NCBI GenBank assembly: GCA_948099385.1
Contig: CANUEZ040000156.1
Span: 682,001 to 746,000 of the forward strand
Reading direction: 5' to 3'
DNA length: 64,000 nucleotides
From: Fasciola hepatica
Lineage: Eukaryota; Platyhelminthes; Trematoda; Plagiorchiida; Fasciolidae
Shown here: positions 40,712 to 55,981 of the stretch, piece after piece
How positions within the stretch are numbered: the stretch's first letter is position 1
Layout: each line of letters starts with the position of its first letter
Made by a program: the position numbers and the translations under genes
The notes under the pieces: generated by a model
Database searches by the model: none
Told to the model about the DNA's origin: nothing
The model's input: the letters and a program-made list of their open reading frames with translations, nothing else

Positions 40712-41729
40712 TGCATGGTCTGATTGAACGGACTCGGCCGCCTCCTCGGTTGATCGTCCGGCCCGATCGGGAATGGGGTACGCAGTTATGCGTATCTCAT
40801 ACACCCGATTCGGCCTGGAGGAACTGGCCTGTGCTGAGCGGCTATTTCATCAAATAACACAATTACACCAACTTATTACAAACTATAATCAACAACACAC
40901 ATCAAATACTATATGACCAAATCAAACTATTAACACGAACACGATCATGCACACTACACTGCCACTTGACGAGAAAGAACAAATCAATTGAGAATAGTTA
41001 TAATAAACAAAATACCACATGTAAACCTCAATCAACACAATCAATCACATCGAGTACGCACGAGCAGATAATTAGGCTTGCCTAAATTCCCAACACGACA
41101 CCAAGCGTTCACACTCAGTTTTACTCCAACTGATCACACATCTTACGCATGTGATTTGCGACAGCCATATGCGACATGTGCATCACGGAGCCACAGTGTA
41201 CGGATGATGCGAGACATAGAAAAGCACCAGATGCACGGGAAAGCGCGCGCATGCAAGTACGGACGAAACATACTACTGACACGGGAGCATTCAGTAGATA
41301 ACTATTTAGCTCGTCTCGCACACAATCATGCTCGTCGTGTGCAATCCTGCTGCAAAGGGAGGAGATGAATTGGATAACTTATTCTTCATTCGCATCCAGT
41401 TGAGTTTGGATTGCTCGGGGTTGTTGAATTGGTCTTTTGATCATTTGTGTGGGTTCGATTTAGTCAGAGTACAATGCTAGTCGGTCTTGTGTGCAACTGG
41501 TCTGGTCAACTAGGTTTTCCAGTTCGCATTTAAGATCGTACTTCTAGGGATCATTCCTACAGTACGTATCACCAGGACGTCAGTCAAACTGACCCGTCCA
41601 CCCAACCGCGATGACGATCCGCATGGCCTAGTCCCGAGCGTGATCCGGGTGTGTGGCTGTCCGTCGGCCTGACCTAGCGCGTGCTTGTTGCTGGCTTGCT
41701 CGAATCAGCGGCCGTGTGAACGTCACGCG
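40712..41729 (+). repeat. Satellite monomer 41
   Basis: Carries T175, T432, G479, T506, C808 and A1009, the highest count I found. T432 recurs in monomer 46 and A1009 in monomer 37. Confidence 0.95.
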
Positions 41730-42747
41730 TGCATGGTCTGATTGAACGGACTCGGCCGCCTCCTCGGTTGATCGTCCGGCCCGATCGGGAATGGGGTACG
41801 CAGTTATGCGTATCTCATACACCCGATTCGGCCTGGAGGAACTGGCCTGTGCTGAGCGGCTATTTCATCAAATAACACAATTACACCAACTTATTACAAA
41901 CTATAATCAACAACACACATCAAATACTATATGACCAAATCAAACTATTAACACGAACACGATCATGCACACTACACTGCCACTTGACGAGAAAGAACAA
42001 ATCAATTGAGAATAGTTATAATAAACAAAATACCACATGTAAACCTCAATCAACACAATCAATCACATCGAGTACGCACGAGCAGATAATTAGGCTTGCC
42101 TAAATTCCCAACACGACACCAAGCGTTCACACTCAGTTTTACTCCAACTGATCACACATCGTACGCATGTGATTTGCGACAGCCATATGCGACATGTGCA
42201 TCACGGAGCCACAGTGTACGGATGATGCGAGACACAGAAAAGCACCAGATGCACGGGAAAGCGCGCGCATGCAAGTACGGACGAAACATACTACTGACAC
42301 GGGAGCATTCAGTAGATAACTATTTAGCTCGTCTCGCACACAATCATGCTCGTCGTGTGCAATCCTGCTGCAAAGGGAGGAGATGAATTGGATAACTTAT
42401 TCTTCATTCGCATCCAGTTGAGTTTGGATTGCTCGGGGTTGTTGAATTGGTCTTTTGATCATTTGTGTGGGTTCGATTTAGTCAGAGTACAATGCTAGTC
42501 GGTCTTGTGTGCAACTGGTCTGGTCAACTAGGTTTTGCAGTTCGCATTTAAGATCGTACTTCTAGGGATCATTCCTACAGTACGTATCACCAGGACGTCA
42601 GTCAAACTGACCCGTCCACCCAACCGCGATGACGATCCGCATGGCCTAGTCCCGAGCGTGATCCGGGTGTGTGGCTGTCCGTCGGCCTGACCTAGCGCGT
42701 GCTTGTTGCTGGCTTGCTCGAATCAGCGGCCGTGTGAGCGTCACGCG
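41730..42747 (+). repeat. Satellite monomer 42
   Basis: Carries T175 and G479. Confidence 0.95.
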
Positions 42748-43765
42748 TGCATGGTCTGATTGAACGGACTCGGCCGCCTCCTCGGTTGATCGTCCGGCCC
42801 GATCGGGAATGGGGTACGCAGTTATGCGTATCTCATACACCCGATTCGGCCTGGAGGAACTGGCCTGTGCTGAGCGGCTATTTCATCAAATAACACAATT
42901 ACACCAACTTATTACAAACTAAAATCAACAACACACATCAAATACTATATGACCAAATCAAACTATTAACACGAACACGATCATGCACACTACACTGCCA
43001 CTTGACGAGAAAGAACAAATCAATTGAGAATAGTTATAATAAACAAAATACCACATGTAAACCTCAATCAACACAATCAATCACATCGAGTACGCACGAG
43101 CAGATAATTAGGCTTGCCTAAATTCCCAACACGACACCAAGCGTTCACACTCAGTTTTACTCCAACTGATCACACATCGTACGCATGTGATTTGCGACAG
43201 CCATATGCGACATGTGCATCACGGAGCCACAGTGTACGGATGATGCGAGACATAGAAAAGCACCAGATGCACGGGAAAGCGCGCGCATGCAAGTACGGAC
43301 GAAACATACTACTGACACGGGAGCATTCAGTAGATAACTATTTAGCTCGTCTCGCACACAATCATGCTCGTCGTGTGCAATCCTGCTGCAAAGGGAGGAG
43401 ATGAATTGGATAACTTATTCTTCATTCGCATCCAGTTGAGTTTGGATTGCTCGGGGTTGTTGAATTGGTCTTTTGATCATTTGTGTGGGTTCGATTTAGT
43501 CAGAGTACAATGCTAGTCGGTCTTGTGTGCAACTGGTCTGGTCAACTAGGTTTTCCAGTTCGCATTTAAGATCGTACTTCTAGGGATCATTCCTACAGTA
43601 CGTATCACCAGGACGTCAGTCAAACTGACCCGTCCACCCAACCGCGATGACGATCCGCATGGCCTAGTCCCGAGCGTGATCCGGGTGTGTGGCTGTCCGT
43701 CGGCCTGACCTAGCGCGTGCTTGTTGCTGGCTTGCTCGAATCAGCGGCCGTGTGAGCGTCACGCG
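42748..43765 (+). repeat. Satellite monomer 43
   Basis: Carries G479, T506 and C808, the set shared with monomers 39 and 41 at two-unit spacing. Confidence 0.95.
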
Positions 43766-44783
43766 TGCATGGTCTGATTGAACGGACTCGGCCGCCTCCT
43801 CGGTTGATCGTCCGGCCCGATCGGGAATGGGGTACGCAGTTATGCGTATCTCATACACCCGATTCGGCCTGGAGGAACTGGCCTGTGCTGAGCGGCTATT
43901 TCATCAAATAACACAATTACACCAACTTATTACAAACTATAATCAACAACACACATCAAATACTATATGACCAAATCAAACTATTAACACGAACACGATC
44001 ATGCACACTACACTGCCACTTGACGAGAAAGAACAAATCAATTGAGAATAGTTATAATAAACAAAATACCACATGTAAACCTCAATCAACACAATCAATC
44101 ACATCGAGTACGCACGAGCAGATAATTAGGCTTGCCTAAATTCCCAACACGACACCAAGCGTTCACACTCAGTTTTACTCCAACTGATCACACATCGTAC
44201 GCATGTGATTTGCGACAGCCATATGCGACATGTGCATCACGGAACCACAGTGTACGGATGATGCGAGACACAGAAAAGCACCAGATGCACGGGAAAGCGC
44301 GCGCATGCAAGTACGGACGAAACATACTACTGACACGGGAGCATTCAGTAGATAACTATTTAGCTCGTCTCGCACACAATCATGCTCGTCGTGTGCAATC
44401 CTGCTGCAAAGGGAGGAGATGAATTGGATAACTTATTCTTCATTCGCATCCAGTTGAGTTTGGATTGCTCGGGGTTGTTGAATTGGTCTTTTGATCATTT
44501 GTGTGGGTTCGATTTAGTCAGAGTACAATGCTAGTCGGTCTTGTGTGCAACTGGTCTGGTCAACTAGGTTTTGCAGTTCGCATTTAAGATCGTACTTCTA
44601 GGGATCATTCCTACAGTACGTATCACCAGGACGTCAGTCAAACTGACCCGTCCACCCAACCGCGATGACGATCCGCATGGCCTAGTCCCGAGCGTGATCC
44701 GGGTGTGTGGCTGTCCGTCGGCCTGACCTAGCGCGTGCTTGTTGCTGGCTTGCTCGAATCAGCGGCCGTGTGAGCGTCACGCG
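43766..44783 (+). repeat. Satellite monomer 44
   Basis: Carries T175 only. Confidence 0.95.
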
Positions 44784-45801
44784 TGCATGGTCTGATTGAA
44801 CGGACTCGGCCGCCTCCTCGGTTGATCGTCCGGCCCGATCGGGAATGGGGTACGCAGTTATGCGTATCTCATACACCCGATTCGGCCTGGAGGAACTGGC
44901 CTGTGCTGAGCGGCTATTTCATCAAATAACACAATTACACCAACTTATTACAAACTATAATCAACAACACACATCAAATACTATATGACCAAATCAAACT
45001 ATTAACACGAACACGATCATGCACACTACACTGCCACTTGACGAGAAAGAACAAATCAATTGAGAATAGTTATAATAAACAAAATACCACATGTAAACCT
45101 CAATCAACACAATCAATCACATCGAGTACGCACGAGCAGATAATTAGGCTTGCCTAAATTCCCAACACGACACCAAGCGTTCACACTCAGTTTTACTCCA
45201 ACTGATCACACATCGTACGCATGTGATTTGCGACAGCCATATGCGACATGTGCATCACGGAGCCACAGTGTACGGATGATGCGAGACACAGAAAAGCACC
45301 AGATGCACGGGAAAGCGCGCGCATGCAAGTACGGACGAAACATACTACTGACACGGGAGCATTCAGTAGATAACTATTTAGCTCGTCTCGCACACAATCA
45401 TGCTCGTCGTGTGCAATCCTGCTGCAAAGGGAGGAGATGAATTGGATAACTTATTCTTCATTCGCATCCAGTTGAGTTTGGATTGCTCGGGGTTGTTGAA
45501 TTGGTCTTTTGATCATTTGTGTGGGTTCGATTTAGTCAGAGTACAATGCTAGTCGGTCTTGTGTGCAACTGGTCTGGTCAACTAGGTTTTGCAGTTCGCA
45601 TTTAAGATCGTACTTCTAGGGATCATTCCTACAGTACGTATCACCAGGACGTCAGTCAAACTGACCCGTCCACCCAACCGCGATGACGATCCGCATGGCC
45701 TAGTCCCGAGCGTGATCCGGGTGTGTGGCTGTCCGTCGGCCTGACCTAGCGCGTGCTTGTTGCTGGCTTGCTCGAATCAGCGGCCGTGTGAGCGTCACGC
45801 G
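44784..45801 (+). repeat. Satellite monomer 45
   Basis: Carries T175 and G479. Confidence 0.95.
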
Positions 45802-46819
45802 TGCATGGTCTGATTGAACGGACTCGGCCGCCTCCTCGGTTGATCGTCCGGCCCGATCGGGAATGGGGTACGCAGTTATGCGTATCTCATACACCCGATT
45901 CGGCCTGGAGGAACTGGCCTGTGCTGAGCGGCTATTTCATCAAATAACACAATTACACCAACTTATTACAAACTATAATCAACAACACACATCAAATACT
46001 ATATGACCAAATCAAACTATTAACACGAACACGATCATGCACACTACACTGCCACTTGACGAGAAAGAACAAATCAATTGAGAATAGTTATAATAAACAA
46101 AATACCACATGTAAACCTCAATCAACACAATCAATCACATCGAGTACGCACGAGCAGATAATTAGGCTTGCCTAAATTCCCAACACGACACCAAGCGTTC
46201 ACACTCAGTTTTACTCCAACTGATCACACATCTTACGCATGTGATTTGCGACAGCCATATGCGACATGTGCATCACGGAGCCACAGTGTACGGATGATGC
46301 GAGACATAGAAAAGCACCAGATGCACGGGAAAGCGCGCGCATGCAAGTACGGACGAAACATACTACTGACACGGGAGCATTCAGTAGATAACTATTTAGC
46401 TCGTCTCGCACACAATCATGCTCGTCGTGTGCAATCCTGCTGCAAAGGGAGGAGATGAATTGGATAACTTATTCTTCATTCGCATCCAGTTGAGTTTGGA
46501 TTGCTCGGGGTTGTTGAATTGGTCTTTTGATCATTTGTGTGGGTTCGATTTAGTCAGAGTACAATGCTAGTCGGTCTTGTGTGCAACTGGTCTGGTCAAC
46601 TAGGTTTTGCAGTTCGCATTTAAGATCGTACTTCTAGGGATCATTCCTACAGTACGTATCACCAGGACGTCAGTCAAACTGACCCGTCCACCCAACCGCG
46701 ATGACGATCCGCATGGCCTAGTCCCGAGCGTGATCCGGGTGTGTGGCTGTCCGTCGGCCTGACCTAGCGCGTGCTTGTTGCTGGCTTGCTCGAATCAGCG
46801 GCCGTGTGAGCGTCACGCG
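45802..46819 (+). repeat. Satellite monomer 46
   Basis: Carries T175, T432, G479 and T506: monomer 41 without C808 and A1009. It is the last copy with T506. Confidence 0.95.
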
Positions 46820-47837
46820 TGCATGGTCTGATTGAACGGACTCGGCCGCCTCCTCGGTTGATCGTCCGGCCCGATCGGGAATGGGGTACGCAGTTATGCG
46901 TATCTCATACACCCGATTCGGCCTGGAGGAACTGGCCTGTGCTGAGCGGCTATTTCATCAAATAACACAATTACACCAACTTATTACAAACTATAATCAA
47001 CAACACACATCAAATACTATATGACCAAATCAAACTATTAACACGAACACGATCATGCACACTACACTGCCACTTGACGAGAAAGAACAAATCAATTGAG
47101 AATAGTTATAATAAACAAAATACCACATGTAAACCTCAATCAACAGAATCAATCACATCGAGTACGCACGAGCAGATAATTAGGCTTGCCTAAATTCCCA
47201 ACACGACACCAAGCGTTCACACTCAGTTTTACTCCAACTGATCACACATCGTACGCATGTGATTTGCGACAGCCATATGCGACATGTGCATCACGGAGCC
47301 ACAGTGTACGGATGATGCGAGACACAGAAAAGCACCAGATGCACGGGAAAGCGCGCGCATGCAAGTACGGACGAAACATACTACTGACACGGGAGCATTC
47401 AGTAGATAACTATTTAGCTCGTCTCGCACACAATCATGCTCGTCGTGTGCAATCCTGCTGCAAAGGGAGGAGATGAATTGGATAACTTATTCTTCATTCG
47501 CATCCAGTTGAGTTTGGATTGCTCGGGGTTGTTGAATTGGTCTTTTGATCATTTGTGTGGGTTCGATTTAGTCAGAGTACAATGCTAGTCGGTCTTGTGT
47601 GCAACTGGTCTGGTCAACTAGGTTTTCCAGTTCGCATTTAAGATCGTACTTCTAGGGATCATTCCTACAGTACGTATCACCAGGACGTCAGTCAAACTGA
47701 CCCGTCCACCCAACCGCGATGACGATCCGCATGGCCTAGTCCCGAGCGTGATCCGGGTGTGTGGCTGTCCGTCGGCCTGACCTAGCGCGTGCTTGTTGCT
47801 GGCTTGCTCGAATCAGCGGCCGTGTGAGCGTCACGCG
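46820..47837 (+). repeat. Satellite monomer 47
   Basis: Carries T175, a private C327G (window 47146), G479 and C808. Confidence 0.95.
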
Positions 47838-48855
47838 TGCATGGTCTGATTGAACGGACTCGGCCGCCTCCTCGGTTGATCGTCCGGCCCGATCGGGAAT
47901 GGGGTACGCAGTTATGCGTATCTCATACACCCGATTCGGCCTGGAGGAACTGGCCTGTGCTGAGCGGCTATTTCATCAAATAACACAATTACACCAACTT
48001 ATTACAAACTATAATCAACAACACACATCAAATACTATATGACCAAATCAAACTATTAACACGAACACGATCATGCACACTACACTGCCACTTGACGAGA
48101 AAGAACAAATCAATTGAGAATAGTTATAATAAACAAAATACCACATGTAAACCTCAATCAACACAATCAATCACATCGAGTACGCACGAGCAGATAATTA
48201 GGCTTGCCTAAATTCCCAACACGACACCAAGCGTTCACACTCAGTTTTACTCCAACTGATCACACATCGTACGCATGTGATTTGCGACAGCCATATGCGA
48301 CATGTGCATCACGGAGCCACAGTGTACGGATGATGCGAGACACAGAAAAGCACCAGATGCACGGGAAAGCGCGCGCATGCAAGTACGGACGAAACATACT
48401 ACTGACACGGGAGCATTCAGTAGATAACTATTTAGCTCGTCTCGCACACAATCATGCTCGTCGTGTGCAATCCTGCTGCAAAGGGAGGAGATGAATTGGA
48501 TAACTTATTCTTCATTCGCATCCAGTTGAGTTTGGATTGCTCGGGGTTGTTGAATTGGTCTTTTGATCATTTGTGTGGGTTCGATTTAGTCAGAGTACAA
48601 TGCTAGTCGGTCTTGTGTGCAACTGGTCTGGTCAACTAGGTTTTCCAGTTCGCATTTAAGATCGTACTTCTAGGGATCATTCCTACAGTACGTATCACCA
48701 GGACGTCAGTCAAACTGACCCGTCCACCCAACCGCGATGACGATCCGCATGGCCTAGTCCCGAGCGTGATCCGGGTGTGTGGCTGTCCGTCGGCCTGACC
48801 TAGCGCGTGCTTGTTGCTGGCTTGCTCGAATCAGCGGCCGTGTGAGCGTCACGCG
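47838..48855 (+). repeat. Satellite monomer 48
   Basis: Carries T175, G479 and C808: monomer 47 without its private change. Confidence 0.95.
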
Positions 48856-49873
48856 TGCATGGTCTGATTGAACGGACTCGGCCGCCTCCTCGGTTGATCG
48901 TCCGGCCCGATCGGGAATGGGGTACGCAGTTATGCGTATCTCATACACCCGATTCGGCCTGGAGGAACTGGCCTGTGCTGAGCGGCTATTTCATCAAATA
49001 ACACAATTACACCAACTTATTACAAACTATAATCAACAACACACATCAAATACTATATGACCAAATCAAACTATTAACACGAACACGATCATGCACACTA
49101 CACTGCCACTTGACGAGAAAGAACAAATCAATTGAGAATAGTTATAATAAACAAAATACCACATGTAAACCTCAATCAACACAATCAATCACATCGAGTA
49201 CGCACGAGCAGATAATTAGGCTTGCCTAAATTCCCAACACGACACCAAGCGTTCACACTCAGTTTTACTCCAACTGATCACACATCGTACGCATGTGATT
49301 TGCGACAGCCATATGCGACATGTGCATCACGGAGCCACAGTGTACGGATGATGCGAGACACAGAAAAGCACCAGATGCACGGGAAAGCGCGCGCATGCAA
49401 GTACGGACGAAACATACTACTGACACGGGAGCATTCAGTAGATAACTATTTAGCTCGTCTCGCACACAATCATGCTCGTCGTGTGCAATCCTGCTGCAAA
49501 GGGAGGAGATGAATTGGATAACTTATTCTTCATTCGCATCCAGTTGAGTTTGGATTGCTCGGGGTTGTTGAATTGGTCTTTTGATCATTTGTGTGGGTTC
49601 GATTTAGTCAGAGTACAATGCTAGTCGGTCTTGTGTGCAACTGGTCTGGTCAACTAGGTTTTGCAGTTCGCATTTAAGATCGTACTTCTAGGGATCATTC
49701 CTACAGTACGTATCACCAGGACGTCAGTCAAACTGACCCGTCCACCCGACCGCGATGACGATCCGCATGGCCTAGTCCCGAGCGTGATCCGGGTGTGTGG
49801 CTGTCCGTCGGCCTGACCTAGCGCGTGCTTGTTGCTGGCTTGCTCGAATCAGCGGCCGTGTGAGCGTCACGCG
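48856..49873 (+). repeat. Satellite monomer 49
   Basis: Carries T175, G479 and G893; G893 recurs only in monomer 51. Confidence 0.95.
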
Positions 49874-50891
49874 TGCATGGTCTGATTGAACGGACTCGGC
49901 CGCCTCCTCGGTTGATCGTCCGGCCCGATCGGGAATGGGGTACGCAGTTATGCGTATCTCATACACCCGATTCGGCCTGGAGGAACTGGCCTGTGCTGAG
50001 CGGCTATTTCATCAAATAACACAATTACACCAACTTATTACAAACTAAAATCAACAACACACATCAAATACTATATGACCAAATCAAACTATTAACACGA
50101 ACACGATCATGCACACTACACTGCCACTTGACGAGAAAGAACAAATCAATTGAGAATAGTTATAATAAACAAAATACCACATGTAAACCTCAATCAACAC
50201 AATCAATCACATCGAGTACGCACGAGCAGATAATTAGGCTTGCCTAAATTCCCAACACGACACCAAGCGTTCACACTCAGTTTTACTCCAACTGATCACA
50301 CATCGTACGCATGTGATTTGCGACAGCCATATGCGACATGTGCATCACGGAGCCACAGTGTACGGATGATGCGAGACACAGAAAAGCACCAGATGCACGG
50401 GAAAGCGCGCGCATGCAAGTACGGACGAAACATACTACTGACACGGGAGCATTCAGTAGATAACTATTTAGCTCGTCTCGCACACAATCATGCTCGTCGT
50501 GTGCAATCCTGCTGCAAAGGGAGGAGATGAATTGGATAACTTATTCTTCATTCGCATCCAGTTGAGTTTGGATTGCTCGGGGTTGTTGAATTGGTCTTTT
50601 GATCATTTGTGTGGGTTCGATTTAGTCAGAGTACAATGCTAGTCGGTCTTGTGTGCAACTGGTCTGGTCAACTAGGTTTTCCAGTTCGCATTTAAGATCG
50701 TACTTCTAGGGATCATTCCTACAGTACGTATCACCAGGACGTCAGTCAAACTGACCCGTCCACCCAACCGCGATGACGATCCGCATGGCCTAGTCCCGAG
50801 CGTGATCCGGGTGTGTGGCTGTCCGTCGGCCTGACCTAGCGCGTGCTTGTTGCTGGCTTGCTCGAATCAGCGTCCGTGTGAGCGTCACGCG
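49874..50891 (+). repeat. Satellite monomer 50
   Basis: Carries G479, C808 and T1000; two units away monomer 52 has G479 and C808. Confidence 0.95.
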
Positions 50892-51909
50892 TGCATGGTC
50901 TGATTGAACGGACTCGGCCGCCTCCTCGGTTGATCGTCCGGCCCGATCGGGAATGGGGTACGCAGTTATGCGTATCTCATACACCCGATTCGGCCTGGAG
51001 GAACTGGCCTGTGCTGAGCGGCTATTTCATCAAATAACACAATTACACCAACTTATTACAAACTATAATCAACAACACACATCAAATACTATATGACCAA
51101 ATCAAACTATTAACACGAACACGATCATGCACACTACACTGCCACTTGACGAGAAAGAACAAATCAATTGAGAATAGTTATAATAAACAAAATACCACAT
51201 GTAAACCTCAATCAACACAATCAATCACATCGAGTACGCACGAGCAGATAATTAGGCTTGCCTAAATTCCCAACACGACACCAAGCGTTCACACTCAGTT
51301 TTACTCCAACTGATCACACATCGTACGCATGTGATTTGCGACAGCCATATGCGACATGTGCATCACGGAACCACAGTGTACGGATGATGCGAGACACAGA
51401 AAAGCACCAGATGCACGGGAAAGCGCGCGCATGCAAGTACGGACGAAACATACTACTGACACGGGAGCATTCAGTAGATAACTATTTAGCTCGTCTCGCA
51501 CACAATCATGCTCGTCGTGTGCAATCCTGCTGCAAAGGGAGGAGATGAATTGGATAACTTATTCTTCATTCGCATCCAGTTGAGTTTGGATTGCTCGGGG
51601 TTGTTGAATTGGTCTTTTGATCATTTGTGTGGGTTTGATTTAGTCAGAGTACAATGCTAGTCGGTCTTGTGTGCAACTGGTCTGGTCAACTAGGTTTTGC
51701 AGTTCGCATTTAAGATCGTACTTCTAGGGATCATTCCTACAGTACGTATCACCAGGACGTCAGTCAAACTGACCCGTCCACCCGACCGCGATGACGATCC
51801 GCATGGCCTAGTCCCGAGCGTGATCCGGGTGTGTGGCTGTCCGTCGGCCTGACCTAGCGCGTGCTTGTTGCTGGCTTGCTCGAATCAGCGGCCGTGTGAG
51901 CGTCACGCG
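50892..51909 (+). repeat. Satellite monomer 51
   Basis: Carries T175, T745 and G893. It is the last copy with T745. Confidence 0.95.
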
Positions 51910-52927
51910 TGCATGGTCTGATTGAACGGACTCGGCCGCCTCCTCGGTTGATCGTCCGGCCCGATCGGGAATGGGGTACGCAGTTATGCGTATCTCATAC
52001 ACCCGATTCGGCCTGGAGGAACTGGCCTGTGCTGAGCGGCTATTTCATCAAATAACACAATTACACCAACTTATTACAAACTAAAATCAACAACACACAT
52101 CAAATACTATATGACCAAATCAAACTATTAACACGAACACGATCATGCACACTACACTGCCACTTGACGAGAAAGAACAAATCAATTGAGAATAGTTATA
52201 ATAAACAAAATACCACATGTAAACCTCAATCAACACAATCAATCACATCGAGTACGCACGAGCAGATAATTAGGCTTGCCTAAATTCCCAACACGACACC
52301 AAGCGTTCACACTCAGTTTTACTCCAACTGATCACACATCGTACGCATGTGATTTGCGACAGCCATATGCGACATGTGCATCACGGAGCCACAGTGTACG
52401 GATGATGCGAGACACAGAAAAGCACCAGATGCACGGGAAAGCGCGCGCATGCAAGTACGGACGAAACATACTACTGACACGGGAGCATTCAGTAGATAAC
52501 TATTTAGCTCGTCTCGCACACAATCATGCTCGTCGTGTGCAATCCTGCTGCAAAGGGAGGAGATGAATTGGATAACTTATTCTTCATTCGCATCCAGTTG
52601 AGTTTGGATTGCTCGGGGTTGTTGAATTGGTCTTTTGATCATTTGTGTGGGTTCGATTTAGTCAGAGTACAATGCTAGTCGGTCTTGTGTGCAACTGGTC
52701 TGGTCAACTAGGTTTTCCAGTTCGCATTTAAGATCGTACTTCTAGGGATCATTCCTACAGTACGTATCACCAGGACGTCAGTCAAACTGACCCGTCCACC
52801 CAACCGCGATGACGATCCGCATGGCCTAGTCCCGAGCGTGATCCGGGTGTGTGGCTGTCCGTCGGCCTGACCTAGCGCGTGCTTGTTGCTGGCTTGCTCG
52901 AATCAGCGGCCGTGTGAGCGTCACGCG
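51910..52927 (+). repeat. Satellite monomer 52
   Basis: Carries G479 and C808. It is the last copy with C808. Confidence 0.95.
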
Positions 52928-53945
52928 TGCATGGTCTGATTGAACGGACTCGGCCGCCTCCTCGGTTGATCGTCCGGCCCGATCGGGAATGGGGTACGCA
53001 GTTATGCGTATCTCATACACCCGATTCGGCCTGGAGGAACTGGCCTGTGCTGAGCGGCTATTTCATCAAATAACACAATTACACCAACTTATTACAAACT
53101 AAAATCAACAACACACATCAAATACTATATGACCAAATCAAACTATTAACACGAACACGATCATGCACACTACACTGCCACTTGACGAGAAAGAACAAAT
53201 CAATTGAGAATAGTTATAATAAACAAAATACCACATGTAAACCTCAATCAACACAATCAATCACATCGAGTACGCACGAGCAGATAATTAGGCTTGCCTG
53301 AATTCCCAACACGACACCAAGCGTTCACACTCAGTTTTACTCCAACTGATCACACATCGTACGCATAAGATTTGCGACAGCCATATGCGACATGTGCATC
53401 ACGGAGCCACAGTGTACGGATGATGCGAGACACAGAAAAGCACCAGATGCACGGGAAAGCGCGCGCATGCAAGTACGGACGAAACATACTACTGACACGG
53501 GAGCATTCAGTAGATAACTATTTAGCTCGTCTCGCACACAATCATGCTCGTCGTGTGCAATCCTGCTGCAAAGGGAGGAGATGAATTGGATAACTTATTC
53601 TTCATTCGCATCCAGTTGAGTTTGGATTGCTCGGGGTTGTTGAATTGGTCTTTTGATCATTTGTGTGGGTTCGATTTAGTCAGAGTACAATGCTAGTCGG
53701 TCTTGTGTGCAACTGGTCTGGTCAACTAGGTTTTGCAGTTCGCATTTAAGATCGTACTTCTAGGGATCATTCCTACAGTACGTATCACCAGGACGTCAGT
53801 CAAACTGACCCGTCCACCCAACCGCGATGACGATCCGCATGGCCTAGTCCCGAGCGTGATCCGGGTGTGTGGCTGTCCGTCGGCCTGACCTAGCGCGTGC
53901 TTGTTGCTGGCTTGCTCGAATCAGCGTCCGTGTGAGCGTCACGCG
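52928..53945 (+). repeat. Satellite monomer 53
   Basis: Carries a private A373G in the TTAGGC palindrome (window 53300), the double change GT440-441AA, G479 and T1000. Confidence 0.95.
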
Positions 53946-54963
53946 TGCATGGTCTGATTGAACGGACTCGGCCGCCTCCTCGGTTGATCGTCCGGCCCGA
54001 TCGGGAATGGGGTACGCAGTTATGCGTATCTCATACACCCGATTCGGCCTGGAGGAACTGGCCTGTGCTGAGCGGCTATTTCATCAAATAACACAATTAC
54101 ACCAACTTATTACAAACTATAATCAACAACACACATCAAATACTATATGACCAAATCAAACTATTAACACGAACACGATCATGCACACTACACTGCCACT
54201 TGACGAGAAAGAACAAATCAATTGAGAATAGTTATAATAAACAAAATACCACATGTAAACCTCAATCAACACAATCAATCACATCGAGTACGCACGAGCA
54301 GATAATTAGGCTTGCCTAAATTCCCAACACGACACCAAGCGTTCACACTCAGTTTTACTCCAACTGATCACACATCGTACGCATAAGATTTGCGACAGCC
54401 ATATGCGACATGTGCATCACGGAACCACAGTGTACGGATGATGCGAGACACAGAAAAGCACCAGATGCACGGGAAAGCGCGCGCATGCAAGTACGGACGA
54501 AACATACTACTGACACGGGAGCATTCAGTAGATAACTATTTAGCTCGTCTCGCACACAATCATGCTCGTCGTGTGCAATCCTGCTGCAAAGGGAGGAGAT
54601 GAATTGGATAACTTATTCTTCATTCGCATCCAGTTGAGTTTGGATTGCTCGGGGTTGTTGAATTGGTCTTTTGATCATTTGTGTGGGTTCGATTTAGTCA
54701 GAGTACAATGCTAGTCGGTCTTGTGTGCAACTGGTCTGGTCAACTAGGTTTTGCAGTTCGCATTTAAGATCGTACTTCTAGGGATCATTCCTACAGTACG
54801 TATCACCAGGACGTCAGTCAAACTGACCCGTCCACCCAACCGCGATGACGATCCGCATGGCCTAGTCCCGAGCGTGATCCGGGTGTGTGGCTGTCCGTCG
54901 GCCTGACCTAGCGCGTGCTTGTTGCTGGCTTGCTCGAATCAGCGTCCGTGTGAGCGTCACGCG
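53946..54963 (+). repeat. Satellite monomer 54
   Basis: Carries T175, GT440-441AA and T1000; looks identical to monomer 58. Confidence 0.95.
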
Positions 54964-55981
54964 TGCATGGTCTGATTGAACGGACTCGGCCGCCTCCTCG
55001 GTTGATCGTCCGGCCCGATCGGGAATGGGGTACGCAGTTATGCGTATCTCATACACCCGATTCGGCCTGGAGGAACTGGCCTGTGCTGAGCGGCTATTTC
55101 ATCAAATAACACAATTACACCAACTTATTACAAACTATAATCAACAACACACATCAAATACTATATGACCAAATCAAACTATTAACACGAACACGATCAT
55201 GCACACTACACTGCCACTTGACGAGAAAGAACAAATCAATTGAGAATAGTTATAATAAACAAAATACCACATGTAAACCTCAATCAACACAATCAATCAC
55301 ATCGAGTACGCACGAGCAGATAATTAGGCTTGCCTAAATTCCCAACACGACACCAAGCGTTCACACTCAGTTTTACTCCAACTGATCACACATCGTACGC
55401 ATGTGATTTGCGACAGCCATATGCGACATGTGCATCACGGAACCACAGTGTACGGATGATGCGAGACACAGAAAAGCACCAGATGCACGGGAAAGCGCGC
55501 GCATGCAAGTACGGACGAAACATACTACTGACACGGGAGCATTCAGTAGATAACTATTTAGCTCGTCTCGCACACAATCATGCTCGTCGTGTGCAATCCT
55601 GCTGCAAAGGGAGGAGATGAATTGGATAACTTATTCTTCATTCGCATCCAGTTGAGTTTGGATTGCTCGGGGTTGTTGAATTGGTCTTTTGATCATTTGT
55701 GTGGGTTCGATTTAGTCAGAGTACAATGCTAGTCGGTCTTGTGTGCAACTGGTCTGGTCAACTAGGTTTTGCAGTTCGCATTTAAGATCGTACTTCTAGG
55801 GATCATTCCTACAGTACGTATCACCAGGACGTCAGTCAAACTGACCCGTCCACCCAACCGCGATGACGATCCGCATGGCCTAGTCCCGAGCGTGATCCGG
55901 GTGTGTGGCTGTCCGTCGGCCTGACCTAGCGCGTGCTTGTTGCTGGCTTGCTCGAATCAGCGTCCGTGTGAGCGTCACGCG
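54964..55981 (+). repeat. Satellite monomer 55
   Basis: Carries T175 and T1000. Confidence 0.95.
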
